Assembly (NCBI RefSeq): GCF_014207445.1
Contig: NZ_JACHEM010000008.1
Coordinates: forward strand, 248,001-312,000
Direction of reading: 5' to 3'
Length of the DNA: 64,000 nt
Source: Streptomyces candidus
Lineage (GTDB): Bacteria > Actinomycetota > Actinomycetes > Streptomycetales > Streptomycetaceae
Part shown: in pieces, positions 49,761 through 59,305 of the stretch
Layout of the letters: the number at the start of each line of letters is the position of its first letter
Numbering within the stretch: the first letter of the stretch is position 1
Translations under genes and position numbers: made by a program
The notes under the pieces: generated by a model
Database searches by the model: none
The model's input: only the letters and a program-made list of their open reading frames with translations
Told to the model about the DNA's origin: nothing

Positions 49761-52424
49761 ATGGAGAATCCCCTTCGCCGACGGCCGCGCCCGCACCTGC
49801 GCGGGCGACGGCTCGCCGCCGTGATCGCGGCGCTCGCCGTGCTGGTGGGCGGGGGTGTCTGGGCCGGTGTCGCCGCCGCCTCGGACGGCCCGGCCCCCGT
49901 GCACAGGACCGACCGGATGCTGTCGATGCCCGGTGCGCGCATCGACACCTCGTACTTCGTCGGCGACGACGCCAACGGCGGGAACAGGCGCAGGCCCGCC
50001 GTCCTCATCGGGCACGGCTTCGGCGGCAGCAAGAAGGACGTCCAGGGCCAGGCGGAGGAACTGGCCAGGAACGGATACGCCGTCCTGACCTGGTCCGCGC
50101 GCGGCTTCGGCAGGTCGGGCGGCCGCATCGGCCTCAACGACCCCGACGGCGAGGTCAAGGACGTCTCCCGGCTCATCGACTGGCTCGCCGCGCGCGACGA
50201 GGTGGCACTCGACAAGGACGGCGACCCCAGGGTCGGCGTCACCGGCGTCAGTTACGGCGGTGCGATCTCCCTCCTGGCCGCGGGTCACGACCCGCGCGTG
50301 GACGCCATCGCCCCGCAGCTCACGTACTGGAACCTCGCCCAGGCCCTCTTCCCCGACGGGGTGTTCAAGAAGCTCTGGGCGGGGACCTTCGTCACCACCG
50401 GCGGTGGCTGCGCCCGCTTCGAGCCGGAGCTGTGCGAGCTGTACGAGCGGGTGGCGGTCTCGGGCAAGCCCGACGACGCCGCCCGCACCACCCTCGAAGA
50501 GCGCAGTCCGTCCGCCGTGGCGGACCGGATCAAGGTGCCCGCGCTCATCGTGCAGGGCCAGAGCGACTCCCTCTTCCCGCTCGACCAGGCCGACCGGATG
50601 GCGCGCGCGATCAGCGGCAACGGCGCCCCCGTGGCCGTCGACTGGGTGAGCGGCGGCCACGACGGCGGCGACCAGGAGGCCGGCCGCGTCCACACCCGCA
50701 TCACCTCCTGGTTCGACCGCCACCTCAAGGAGGACGAGGCGGCCGGCACCGGCCCCGGCTTCCGGGTCACCCGGACCGGTGGAGTCGACTCCACCAACGG
50801 CGCCGCCAGCCTGCGCGGCGCCGACGCCGACCGCTACCCGGGCCTGCGCGGCGACGTGCGCGCCATCCCCCTCACCGGCCGCCGAGGACCCACGCAGGCC
50901 TTCGCCAACCCGGCCGGCGCCAACCCGCCCGCCATCTCCTCCGTGCCCGGCGTGGGAGCCCTCTCGCAGTTCTCCGGGCTCGGCGTGGGCGTCTCGCTCG
51001 ACTTCCCCGGCCAGTACGCGCAGTACGACTCCGCACCCCTCGACACCGGAGTGCAGGTCACCGGATCCCCGACCGTCAAGGTGACGGTGAAGTCCGACCG
51101 CGACGACATGGTGCTCTTCGTGAAGGTCTACGACGCGAGCGCCAACGGCCGCCAGACCCTGCCGCACCAGCTCGTCACCCCCGTACGGATCACCGGCGCC
51201 AAAGCGGGCCGCACCGTCGAGCTGACGCTGCCCGCGATCGACCACAAGTTCCAGGCCGGGCACCGGATGCGGCTGCTGCTCACCGCCACCGACCTCGGCT
51301 ACGCCTCCCCGGCCGAACCCGCGAAGTACTCCGTGACCCTGAACGGCGGCGCCCTCAGCGTGCCCACCGCCCCGCAGCTGACCACCGCCTCCGCGGGGCT
51401 CGCCTGGTGGGTGTGGGGACTGCCCCTGGCCTCCGCCGTGATCGCCGTGGGACTGCTCCTCAGCGCCCGCCGCCGCACCTCCGCACCCGCGCCCGACCCC
51501 GCCCTGGCCGAAGTCCCCCTCCAGATCACCTCACTGAGCAAGCGGTACGGAAAGTCCGGCGACCGGTTCGCCGTCCGCGACCTGTCCTTCCGCGTCGAGA
51601 GGGGCCAGGTGCTCGGACTGCTCGGCCCCAACGGCGCGGGCAAGACCACCACCCTCCGCATGCTGATGGGGCTCATCTCGCCCGACGGCGGCGAGATCCG
51701 CGTGTTCGGGCACGCCATCCGCCCCGGCGCACCCGTCCTCTCCCGGGTCGGCGCCTTCGTCGAGGGCGCGGGTTTCCTACCGCACCTCTCCGGCCGCGCC
51801 AACCTCGACCTGTACTGGCAGGCCACCGGGCGCCCCGTGGCGGACGCGCACATCGACGAGGCCCTGGAGATCGCCGGACTCGGCGACGCCCTCCAGCGCG
51901 CCGTACGGACGTACTCCCAGGGCATGCGCCAGCGCCTGGCCATCGCGCAGGCCATGCTCGGCATGCCGGACCTGCTGATCCTCGACGAGCCGACCAACGG
52001 CCTCGACCCGCCGCAGATCCGTGAGATGCGCGACGTGATGATCCGGTACGCGGCCGGCGGGCGCACCGTCATCGTCTCCAGCCACCTCCTGTCCGAGGTC
52101 GAGCAGTCCTGCACCGACCTGGTCGTCATGGACCGCGGCAAGCTCGTCCAGGCGGGGCCCGTCGCCGAGATCATCGGCTCCGGCGACACCCTGCTGGTCA
52201 CCGTCGAGGGCGAGGTCTCCGAAGCCCTCGTCGACAAGGTGGCCGCACTGCCCGGCGTCGGGACGGCGGTACGCGCCGAAGGCGGCCTCCTGGTGCGACT
52301 CGACGGCGCGCGCCCGGCCGCGCTCGTCGCCGAACTGGTGCGCCTGGACGTGCCGTTGACCGGTGTGGGACCGCACCGACGCCTGGAGGACGCGTTCCTC
52401 ACCCTGATCGGAGGCCCGGCATGA
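49761..52424 (+). CDS. S15/CocE-type alpha/beta hydrolase fused to an ABC ATPase
   Basis: The 887-residue protein has four parts. A signal-anchor helix (residues 17-40) is followed by an alpha/beta hydrolase with nucleophile GVSYGG (about 160), Asp in QGQSDSLFP (about 270) and His in SGGHDGG. A jelly-roll-like C-terminal domain as in X-Pro dipeptidyl peptidases extends to about 545. A membrane helix (WWVWGLPLASAVIAVGLLL, about 552-570) leads into a complete ABC ATPase with GPNGAGKTTT (about 624), YSQGMRQRL (about 718) and LLILDEPTNGLD. The topology places the hydrolase outside and the ATPase inside. The permease gene overlaps its stop by ATGA. Confidence 0.9.
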   Translation: MENPLRRRPRPHLRGRRLAAVIAALAVLVGGGVWAGVAAASDGPAPVHRTDRMLSMPGARIDTSYFVGDDANGGNRRRPAVLIGHGFGGSKKDVQGQAEELARNGYAVLTWSARGFGRSGGRIGLNDPDGEVKDVSRLIDWLAARDEVALDKDGDPRVGVTGVSYGGAISLLAAGHDPRVDAIAPQLTYWNLAQALFPDGVFKKLWAGTFVTTGGGCARFEPELCELYERVAVSGKPDDAARTTLEERSPSAVADRIKVPALIVQGQSDSLFPLDQADRMARAISGNGAPVAVDWVSGGHDGGDQEAGRVHTRITSWFDRHLKEDEAAGTGPGFRVTRTGGVDSTNGAASLRGADADRYPGLRGDVRAIPLTGRRGPTQAFANPAGANPPAISSVPGVGALSQFSGLGVGVSLDFPGQYAQYDSAPLDTGVQVTGSPTVKVTVKSDRDDMVLFVKVYDASANGRQTLPHQLVTPVRITGAKAGRTVELTLPAIDHKFQAGHRMRLLLTATDLGYASPAEPAKYSVTLNGGALSVPTAPQLTTASAGLAWWVWGLPLASAVIAVGLLLSARRRTSAPAPDPALAEVPLQITSLSKRYGKSGDRFAVRDLSFRVERGQVLGLLGPNGAGKTTTLRMLMGLISPDGGEIRVFGHAIRPGAPVLSRVGAFVEGAGFLPHLSGRANLDLYWQATGRPVADAHIDEALEIAGLGDALQRAVRTYSQGMRQRLAIAQAMLGMPDLLILDEPTNGLDPPQIREMRDVMIRYAAGGRTVIVSSHLLSEVEQSCTDLVVMDRGKLVQAGPVAEIIGSGDTLLVTVEGEVSEALVDKVAALPGVGTAVRAEGGLLVRLDGARPAALVAELVRLDVPLTGVGPHRRLEDAFLTLIGGPA

Positions 52425-53323
52425 GCAGCACCGTCGACACGGAAGCGGACCGCGTGCGTCCCGCGGGCGCGGACACCGCGCCGGGCTACCGCCCCGGCCG
52501 GACCCTGCCACTGCTCGTCGAGGCCAGGCGGCAGTGGAAGCGCCGCCGCACCATGGTCATGGCGATCATCCTGGGCGCACTGCCCTTCGTGCTGATCGCC
52601 GCCTTCGCCATCGGCGGCACCCCCTCCGAACGCGGCAGTGGCAGCAACAACCGCATCAACCTGATGGACACGGCCACCGCCTCCGGCGCGAACTTCGCCG
52701 CGACCTGTCTCTTCGTCTCGGCCGGGTTCCTGCTGATCATCCCGGTGGCCCTGTTCTGCGGCGACACCGTCGCCTCCGAAGCCAACTGGGCCTCGCTGCG
52801 CTACCTCCTCGCCGCCCCCGTGCCCCGCGCACGGCTGCTGTGGAGCAAGCTGGCGGTTGCCCTCGCCTTCAGCCTGGCGGCGATGGTGCTGCTGCCGCTC
52901 GTGGCGTTGGCGGCGGGTACGGCGGCGTACGGCTGGGGGCCGCTGGAACTCCCGACCGGCGGCGCGCTCGCGGCCTCGGCGGCCGTCCCGCGCATCGCGC
53001 TCGTCGTCGCGTACCTCTTCGTCTCCCAACTGGTCACCGCTGCCCTCGCGTTCTGGCTCTCCACGAAGACGGACGCGCCGCTGGGAGCGGTCGGCGGAGC
53101 GGTCGGCCTGACCATTGTCGGGAACGTGCTGGACGCCGTCACGGCTCTCGGCTCGTGGCGGGAGTTCCTGCCCGCGCACTGGCAGTTCGCCTGGGTCGAC
53201 GCCCTCCAGCCGCAACTGGAATGGGGCGGGATGGTCAAGGGCGCGGCGATCTCGGTGACCTACGCACTGATCCTCTTCGCGCTCGCCTTCCGGGGGTTCT
53301 CCCGCAAGGACATCGTCTCCTGA
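52421..53323 (+). CDS. ABC transporter permease partner of the hydrolase-ABC fusion
   Basis: This 300-residue ABC-2-type membrane protein has about six hydrophobic segments (TMVMAIILGALPFVLIAAF; FVSAGFLLIIPVALF; LAVALAFSLAAMVLLPLVAL; LVVAYLFVSQLVTAALAF and others). It carries the family word RYLLAAPVPRARLLWSK, where permeases contact the ATPase. The ATG overlaps the end of the fusion gene, so the two form one transporter in which the ATPase partner also carries an extracellular hydrolase. The substrate is unknown. Confidence 0.88.
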   Translation: MSSTVDTEADRVRPAGADTAPGYRPGRTLPLLVEARRQWKRRRTMVMAIILGALPFVLIAAFAIGGTPSERGSGSNNRINLMDTATASGANFAATCLFVSAGFLLIIPVALFCGDTVASEANWASLRYLLAAPVPRARLLWSKLAVALAFSLAAMVLLPLVALAAGTAAYGWGPLELPTGGALAASAAVPRIALVVAYLFVSQLVTAALAFWLSTKTDAPLGAVGGAVGLTIVGNVLDAVTALGSWREFLPAHWQFAWVDALQPQLEWGGMVKGAAISVTYALILFALAFRGFSRKDIVS

Positions 53324-53361
53324 CACAAACAGCGGTGCGGCCGGGACCGACTCCGTACATC

Positions 53362-53847
53362 ATGAGCGCCATGTCAACTCTTCTGCTCGCGCTCGCAGTT
53401 GTGTCCACAGGTCTCTATGCGGGCATGATGCTGATCTTCCGGACCGGCATCATGCCCGCACTCGCGAGAGTGCCCGACGCACAGTTCGTGAACGTGATGA
53501 GACGCATCAACGAGGACGTTCCGCGCGGTCTCTTCGTCCTGACGATGTTCGCGTCGGTCGGCTTCCCGCTGGCCGTCCTCTTCGTGGCGCCCGACGGGGG
53601 CCGGACCGGCGTCCAGCTGTGGCTGCTGGCGGGCGGCCTCGCCCTCTCCGTCGTCAACCACGGCATCACGGCGGGCGGCAACGTCCCGCTCAACAACGCG
53701 CTCGCCTCCTCCGAATCCGCCGGCACCCCGGACGGCGAGGTCCGCGCCGCCTTCGAAACCCGCTGGAACCGGCTGCACACGATCCGCACCCTGTGCGCGG
53801 TCGTGGCCTTCGCGCTGGTCACGGCGAGCGCGGCGGGGTGGTCGTAG
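53362..53847 (+). CDS. DUF1772 small membrane protein
   Basis: This 161-residue protein has four likely membrane helices (LLLALAVVSTGLYAGMMLIF; FVLTMFASVGFPLAVLF; VQLWLLAGGLALSVVNHGIT; CAVVAFALVTASAAG) and the DUF1772 features GNVPLNNAL and FETRWNRLHTIRT. Some family members are linked to anthrone oxygenation in polyketide pathways; most are uncharacterised. ATG at 53362 is chosen, with 53371 as an alternative. A degenerate repeat array starts right after the stop. Confidence 0.85.
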   Translation: MSAMSTLLLALAVVSTGLYAGMMLIFRTGIMPALARVPDAQFVNVMRRINEDVPRGLFVLTMFASVGFPLAVLFVAPDGGRTGVQLWLLAGGLALSVVNHGITAGGNVPLNNALASSESAGTPDGEVRAAFETRWNRLHTIRTLCAVVAFALVTASAAGWS

Positions 53848-53975
53848 CCGTTCGCCGGGACGGGTGCGGCGGGGCGGTGGGAGGCGTTCGCCGAAGCGGG
53901 TGCGGCGGGCCGGTCCCACCCGTTCGCCGAAGTGGGGGGCGGCGGGCCGGTCCCATCCGTGCGCCGACACGAGTG
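53848..53975. repeat. Degenerate ~36-bp tandem array after the DUF1772 gene
   Basis: Three to four copies of a CCGTTCGCCGAAGCGGGTGC-type unit begin directly after the stop codon. They share CGTTCGCCG and GGCGGGCCGGTCCCA and differ by substitutions. The region carries no gene. Confidence 0.75.
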
Positions 53976-54072
53976 CGCTGGGGGCGCAACCCGCCGACCG
54001 AGGAGCCCCGCATCCTTCACGTGCTCGCGCCGCCCCCGTCGGGCCCCTCCGGCGTCACCGCCCGGTGCGCCC

Positions 54073-55224
54073 CTACCGCCGCAACAGTGCGAACAGCTCC
54101 TCCCAGCGCCGCGCCACCACCTCCGGCGCGTACCGCCGTACGCTCCGGCGGGCGGCGTCGCCCAGCCACTCCCGCGCCTCCCGGTCCTCCATCAGCAGCT
54201 CCAGCCGGTCGGCGAACTCGTCCAGGTGGCCCGGCCGGGCGAGCAGCCCGTCGACCTCGTCCGTGACGATCTCCCGTACCCCCGGCGACACGTCGAAGGC
54301 GACGCACGGCAGCCCCGCCGCCATCGCTTCGAGTGGCGCGAGCGGAAACCCCTCCTGCCGCGAGGGCAGCACGAACACCGACCCCCCGCGCAGTGCCCCC
54401 GGCACGTCCGCGGTGTACCCCATCCACCGCACGGACGCCGCGATGCCCAGCTCCGCGCACCGCTTCTGGAGTGCCTCCACATGGGTGGCGTCCCCGTCCC
54501 CGTACAGCCGCAGCACCCAGCCCGGATGGGACGGGGCTATTCGCGCCCACGCGTCGAGGAGGATGTCCGTGCCCTTGTCGTGCGTGAAACGCCCGATGCT
54601 GAGGACGCACGGGGAGTCCCGAGGCGAGGGCTCCGGCACCGGGCCGGGCAGGGGGGCGGGCATCACGCCCACGTTGTTCAGCCAGCTGCGGATCCACCAG
54701 TCGGCGTCCTGCCGGGTGGGCGCGAGGACCCGGTCCGCGTGCCGACGGCAGAGCCAGCGCAGCCGCGCGTACCGCGCGGACCGCTTTGTCACCGCATACG
54801 GCTCATGGCTGAGGACCACCACCTTGAACCCGGTGGTGTCCGCGAGCGCCACCCACTCCAGCGCCCACGCCCCCATCACCACGATCACGCCCTCGCACCC
54901 CCGCAGAAGTGCCGACAGGCCGGCTGCGCCCGCCCGCATCCGCCGCTCGTGCGCCCGCCGCCGCCGACGCGCGGCGAGGTCCAGGCACCCCCGGGGCCTC
55001 CTCGGCGCACAGGGCGGCGGCCCGACGTCGTACAGGGTGCTGCGCCGGTACGGACCGCCCTCGGCGCCCGGTTCTCCCGGTCGGCGCTCGCCTGGCGGCG
55101 CGGGGGCGATGCCCACGAGGTGCACCCGGTGCCCCATCCGGCCGAAGAGACCGGCCAGCTGACGCGCACGCGCGGCCTCACCGCCCCGTGCGTCGACGCT
55201 GCCGGAGACAAGGAAGACGTCCAT
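54073..55224 (-). CDS. Glycosyltransferase family 4 (GT-B fold)
   Basis: This 383-residue protein has GT4 features: MDVFLVSGS and ARARQLAGLF at the start, HEPYAVTKRSARYARL with VLAPTRQDADWW, SIGRFTHDKGTDILLDAW, and the donor-binding Glu pair in SRQEGFPLAPLEAMAAGLP (about 285-300). It transfers a sugar from a nucleotide donor, probably to an envelope glycan or a secondary product; the acceptor is unknown. ATG at 55224 has GGGA six bases upstream; an ATG two codons earlier is too close to it. Confidence 0.88.
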   Translation of the reverse strand: MDVFLVSGSVDARGGEAARARQLAGLFGRMGHRVHLVGIAPAPPGERRPGEPGAEGGPYRRSTLYDVGPPPCAPRRPRGCLDLAARRRRRAHERRMRAGAAGLSALLRGCEGVIVVMGAWALEWVALADTTGFKVVVLSHEPYAVTKRSARYARLRWLCRRHADRVLAPTRQDADWWIRSWLNNVGVMPAPLPGPVPEPSPRDSPCVLSIGRFTHDKGTDILLDAWARIAPSHPGWVLRLYGDGDATHVEALQKRCAELGIAASVRWMGYTADVPGALRGGSVFVLPSRQEGFPLAPLEAMAAGLPCVAFDVSPGVREIVTDEVDGLLARPGHLDEFADRLELLMEDREAREWLGDAARRSVRRYAPEVVARRWEELFALLRR

Positions 55225-55347
55225 GGGCATTCCCGGGGTGGAGAAGGGTCGGGGTATTTGTGCTGAATTTACCCATATAAGTACTTGTCGGGCCCGGGGA
55301 GGAGGTGAGGGCGAAGCGGCGCACATCACGCTTCGTGCAGCGCGGAA

Positions 55348-55377
55348 AGCCCGCCGCAAGTGACCTTGCGACGGGCT
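55348..55377 (-). terminator. Terminator of tRNA-Arg
   Basis: AGCCCG and CGCAAG pair with CTTGCG and CGGGCT around TGAC, with one mismatch between the two stem parts. It lies 30 bases beyond the 3' end of the tRNA and is followed by CTTTCC on the minus strand. Confidence 0.75.
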
Positions 55378-55407
55378 GGATGTAGCGCCTGACATGCGGA
55401 AACGCTG

Positions 55408-55480
55408 CGCCCCCGGCAGGACTCGAACCTGCGGCCAAGCGCTTAGAAGGCGCCTGCTCTATCCACTGAGCTACGGGGGC
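55408..55480 (-). tRNA. tRNA-Arg (anticodon TCT)
   Basis: Read on the minus strand, the acceptor GCCCCCG pairs with CGGGGGC. The D arm is GCTC-AGTGGATA-GAGC. The anticodon loop CTTCTAA is closed by GGCGC and GCGCT (one G-U pair), giving anticodon TCT. The T arm is GCAGG-TTCGAGT-CCTGC. The 3' CCA is not encoded. No integrase or direct repeat of the tRNA end is present nearby. Confidence 0.95.
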
Positions 55481-55814
55481 CGGATGGTGGGCCTGGGGCC
55501 CGGGTCGGCCGGTGGGGCTGTTTGTGGCCGTTGCCGGGGACAAGGATAGGGGTCCCGTCCCCCTGGCCCTGCTGCTTCACCTGCGTGGCTCGGTGTGGAG
55601 GTTCGGTGAAACGCCACCGATAATCGCAGGCAAGTGCGAATCCCGCATCGCTTTTGGCGCCTCGCGCCCCGGGTGTTGTGCACTCGTTATGCCTGCGCCC
55701 CCCTCGCCCCCAGCGCCCCAGGGTGCGCATTGTCACCGATTGGGGGTATATCGGCGCGCAGAGACGGTCTATACGCTTCAAAAAAGGGTCATAGTTGGGC
55801 ATTCTTCGTATGTG
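55481..55814. other. Intergenic region before the dynamin-like pair
   Basis: About 330 bases between divergent transcription units. The part from 55725 to 55814 is strikingly AT-richer (GGGGGTATATC, GTCTATACGC, CAAAAAAGGG) and should hold the promoter of the GTPase operon. No -35/-10 pair is convincing enough to name. Confidence 0.5.
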
Positions 55815-57404
55815 GTGACCTTGGACGTACGGCCTCAGCTGCTTGACGCACTTTCCGCCCTGCGCGACCGTGTCGCCGCCGTGCGCCTTCCCTTTCCGCT
55901 GCCGGGGGCGCCCCGGGCCCGGCAGACACGGGAGGAACTCCTCGCACAGCTCGACGACTACCTGGTGCCCCGGCTGCGCGATCCGGAGGCGCCCCTGCTC
56001 GCCGTCATCGGCGGCTCGACCGGGGCGGGCAAGTCGACCCTGGTCAACTCGCTCGTCGGGCGCAGGGTCAGCGAGGCGGGCGTACTGCGGCCGACGACAC
56101 GCACGCCGGTGCTCGTGTGCCACCCGGACGACCACCACTGGTTCGCCGGGCAGCGCGTGCTGCCGCAGCTCACCCGGGTGTGGGTGCCGGAGAAACGCGG
56201 CGACGAGGGCGGCGAGGACGAGGAGAGCGGGGTGCTCCGGGTGGAGACCAGCGAGTCGCTGCCCCTGGGGCTCGCCCTGCTCGACGCGCCCGACGTCGAC
56301 TCGCTCGTGGCCTCCAACCGGGTACTGGCCGCCGAACTGATCTGCGCCGCGGACGTGTGGGTGATGGTGACGACGGCCTCGCGGTACGCGGACGCCGTGC
56401 CGTGGCACCTGCTGCGCACCGCGAAGGAGTACGACGCGATGCTCGTCACCGTCCTGGACCGGGTGCCGCACCAGGTCATCGGCGAGGTGTCGCGGCAGTA
56501 CGCCGCGCTGCTCACCCGCGCGGGCCTGGGCGAGGTGCCCCGCTTCACCATCCCGGAACTGCCCGAATCGGCGGGCGGCGGCAGCGGACTGCTGCCCTCG
56601 ACGGCCGTGGCGCCGCTGCTGGAGTGGCTGACCCACCGGGTACGCGACCCCGCCGCGCGCCAGCAGGCCGTCGCCCGAACCGCGCGCGGCGCCATGGACT
56701 CGCTGAACGCCCGGCTGCCGGAACTCGCCGGCGCCGTGTCCGCGCAGTACGCCGCCGCGGTCCGGCTCTCGACGGCGGTCGAGGACGCGTACGAGAAGGA
56801 GGCCGAACGGGTGCGGCAGCGGCTCCAGCGCGGGGCCGTGCTCTCCGGGGACGCGCTCACCCGGTGGCGCGCGTACCCGGCGGACGCCACCGACGGGGAG
56901 CTTGTGGACTCCCTTGTGGACAGCCTGACGGCACTGCTGCAGTGCGCGGTGGCCGCGGCCGACGAGCGGGTACGGGCCGCCTGGGGCGACGAGCCGGCCG
57001 CGCGGGCCGTCGTGATCGGCGGCACGGACCCGGAGTCCGGGGAACGCATTGGGCTCGCCGTACGGCGCTGGCGGCGCGTCCTGGAGGAACTCGCGGAGGA
57101 GGAGGTACGGGAGACGGAGCGGCCCGCCGCACCGAACCCCGAAACCGTCGCCGCCCTCCTCGCGGCGGCGCTGCTGGGCGGCCGCAGGGCGCGCTCGGCG
57201 GGCGAACGGCTGGCCGAACGTACCGGCGCGCAGAGCGCGCTGCGGCTGCGCGACCGGGGCGGCGAACTCCTGACGACGTACCTCGAAAGAGTGCTGCACG
57301 CCGAGCGGGACCGGCGCCTGGCACCCCTGGACGCGCTCGACGTGGCGCCCGACCCCCAGGCCGCGCTGATCGCCGCGCTGTCCGTGACCAAGAAGGAGAG
57401 GTGA
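55815..57404 (+). CDS. dynA: Dynamin-like GTPase, first of the pair
   Basis: This 529-residue protein has the P-loop IGGSTGAGKSTLVNSL (about residues 64-79), TTRTP for switch I, and a long helical C-terminal stalk. The G3 motif is LLDAPDVDS (Asp-Ala-Pro-Asp instead of Asp-x-x-Gly), and no clear Asn/Thr-Lys-x-Asp is seen, so the GTPase core is divergent. Location in front of a second membrane-anchored GTPase and ssbB matches, from memory, the DynA-DynB pair that stabilises FtsZ rings during Streptomyces sporulation. The start may be GTG 55812 or 55815; no strong ribosome site is seen. It overlaps the next gene by GTGA. Confidence 0.82.
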   Translation: MTLDVRPQLLDALSALRDRVAAVRLPFPLPGAPRARQTREELLAQLDDYLVPRLRDPEAPLLAVIGGSTGAGKSTLVNSLVGRRVSEAGVLRPTTRTPVLVCHPDDHHWFAGQRVLPQLTRVWVPEKRGDEGGEDEESGVLRVETSESLPLGLALLDAPDVDSLVASNRVLAAELICAADVWVMVTTASRYADAVPWHLLRTAKEYDAMLVTVLDRVPHQVIGEVSRQYAALLTRAGLGEVPRFTIPELPESAGGGSGLLPSTAVAPLLEWLTHRVRDPAARQQAVARTARGAMDSLNARLPELAGAVSAQYAAAVRLSTAVEDAYEKEAERVRQRLQRGAVLSGDALTRWRAYPADATDGELVDSLVDSLTALLQCAVAAADERVRAAWGDEPAARAVVIGGTDPESGERIGLAVRRWRRVLEELAEEEVRETERPAAPNPETVAALLAAALLGGRRARSAGERLAERTGAQSALRLRDRGGELLTTYLERVLHAERDRRLAPLDALDVAPDPQAALIAALSVTKKER

Positions 57405-59305
57405 AGGCGGTGACGGTGCAGGCCGACGCGACCGAAGAGGGCGCGGTGAACAATGTGGCTGCTGCGGGCGAACAGCCCGCTACGGAGTCGCGCGGGGAGT
57501 ACGGACCGCCCGCCGCGCCCGGGGCGACGTCCGGGTCACCGCCCGCTGCCGGGACCGGCGGGTGGGACGACGGGCTGATCGCACGGCGGGCCGGGCGCCG
57601 GCCGGGGCCTTCGGGGACGGCCGGGGCGGGGCCCGGCGCGTTGGCCGGGGAGCCGACCGAGGACTTCGGGGACGTGCCGCCCGGCGGCGGGGAGTACGGG
57701 GACGAACTGCGCGTACGCCTGGACGCCCTGCGGGAGCTGCTGGGGCTCTCGCGCGCCAGGCTCGGCGCGGACGCGCTGCACGAAGCGGGACGGGTCCTCG
57801 ACGAGGCGGTGGCCCGACGGCGGCTGTCCGCGCAGCACACCGTCGTGGCGATCGCCGGAGCGACCGGAAGCGGCAAGTCCACACTCTTCAACTCCCTCGC
57901 CGGAGTGAGGATCTCGGAGACCGGACTGAAACGCCCCACCACCTCCGCGCCGATCGCGTGCAGCTGGACGGACGGAGCGGCGGGGCTGTTGGACCGGCTC
58001 GGCGTCCCCGGACGGCTGCGCAGGCGACCCTTCCAGGCGGGCACCGGCGCGGGCACCGGAGGCGACGAGGGGCTGCGCGGGCTGGTCCTCGTCGACCTCC
58101 CCGACCACGACTCGGCGGTCACCGCGCACCGGGACCAGGTCGACCGGGTACTGGCTCTGGTGGACGCGGTGATCTGGGTCGTCGACCCGGAGAAGTACGC
58201 CGACGCCGCCCTCCACGAGCGCTACCTGCGACCGCTGGCCGGGCACGCCGAGGTCACCTTCGTGGTGCTCAACCAGATCGACCGGCTGCCGGGCGAGGCC
58301 GCCGATCTCGTCCTGGACGACCTGCGCCGGCTCCTGGACGAGGACGGCATGGCGCTCGGCGAGCACGGCGAACCCGGGGCGACCGTGCTCTCCCTGTCCG
58401 CCCTCACGGGTGACGGCGTGCAGGAACTCCGGGAGCTGCTGCGGACGTTCGTGCAGGAGAGGGGCGCCGCCGGGCGGCGGCTGGCCGCCGACGTGGACGC
58501 GGCGGCCGCCGGACTGCGCCCGGTGTACGTGGCGGAGGGGAGGGCGGGGCTGGGCGAACGGGCGCGGGAGGAGTTCACCGACCGGCTGGCGGAGGCGGTC
58601 GGGGCCGCCGCGGCCGGGGAGGCCGCCGAGCGCGAATGGCGGCGCAACGCCGGCACCGCGTGCGGGACGCCCTGGCTGCGGCTGTGGCGCTGGTACGACG
58701 CGAAGCGCACCCTCGGTGGCGCCGGCACGGGCCTCTCCGAGCCCGCGTACGAACCGTCCGCGGACGGGGAGGTCACCGCGCGGCAGCGGGTGGAGCAGGC
58801 GGTGCGCACCGTCGCCGACGCGGCGACCACCGGCCTGCCCGCCCCCTGGGCGCAGGCGGTGCGGGAGTCGGCGGCGCGCGGCGCGCAGGGGCTGCCGGAG
58901 GAGCTGGACGCCCTGGCGGCGACCGTCGCCGTGCCCCGCGGGAAGCCGCCGCGGCCCGCGTGGTGGCCGGTCGCGGTACTGGCGCAGGCCGCGATGACGC
59001 TGGTTCAGGTACTGGGCGGGCTGTGGCTGCTGGGGCAGGTGCTGGGGGTTCAGGAACCGGCCCTTCTTCCGGCGTTCCTGCTGATGCTGGCGGGGGTCGT
59101 CGGCGGCCCGGTGGTCGAGTGGGGCTGCTGGGCGGCCGCGCGCGGTCCGGCCAGGCGGTACGGCCAGGACGCCGAGCGGCGGCTCCGGCAGGCGGCGGCC
59201 GGCTGCGGACGGGCCAAGGTCCTCGACCCGGTGGCGGCGGAGCTGCTGCGCTACCGGGAGGTGCGGGAGCGGTACGCGACGGTGACGGGGACGCACCCGG
59301 GCTGA
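57401..59305 (+). CDS. dynB: Dynamin-like GTPase with C-terminal membrane anchor, second of the pair
   Basis: This 634-residue protein has a disordered N-terminal 100 residues rich in Gly, Pro and Ala. The GTPase domain has GATGSGKSTLFNSLAG (about 152), VDLPDHDS for G3 and LNQID for G4. A helical stalk precedes two C-terminal membrane helices (VAVLAQAAMTLVQVLGGLWL; LLPAFLLMLAGVVGGPVV). The GTG start overlaps the stop of the first GTPase behind AAGGAGAG. The membrane anchor and coupling agree with the role of DynB in sporulation septation. Confidence 0.82.
   Translation: MKAVTVQADATEEGAVNNVAAAGEQPATESRGEYGPPAAPGATSGSPPAAGTGGWDDGLIARRAGRRPGPSGTAGAGPGALAGEPTEDFGDVPPGGGEYGDELRVRLDALRELLGLSRARLGADALHEAGRVLDEAVARRRLSAQHTVVAIAGATGSGKSTLFNSLAGVRISETGLKRPTTSAPIACSWTDGAAGLLDRLGVPGRLRRRPFQAGTGAGTGGDEGLRGLVLVDLPDHDSAVTAHRDQVDRVLALVDAVIWVVDPEKYADAALHERYLRPLAGHAEVTFVVLNQIDRLPGEAADLVLDDLRRLLDEDGMALGEHGEPGATVLSLSALTGDGVQELRELLRTFVQERGAAGRRLAADVDAAAAGLRPVYVAEGRAGLGERAREEFTDRLAEAVGAAAAGEAAEREWRRNAGTACGTPWLRLWRWYDAKRTLGGAGTGLSEPAYEPSADGEVTARQRVEQAVRTVADAATTGLPAPWAQAVRESAARGAQGLPEELDALAATVAVPRGKPPRPAWWPVAVLAQAAMTLVQVLGGLWLLGQVLGVQEPALLPAFLLMLAGVVGGPVVEWGCWAAARGPARRYGQDAERRLRQAAAGCGRAKVLDPVAAELLRYREVRERYATVTGTHPG

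Noticed and set aside
55408..55480. tRNA-Arg as a possible integration site
   Set aside because: No integrase, excisionase or repeated tRNA 3' end is found on either side within the window.
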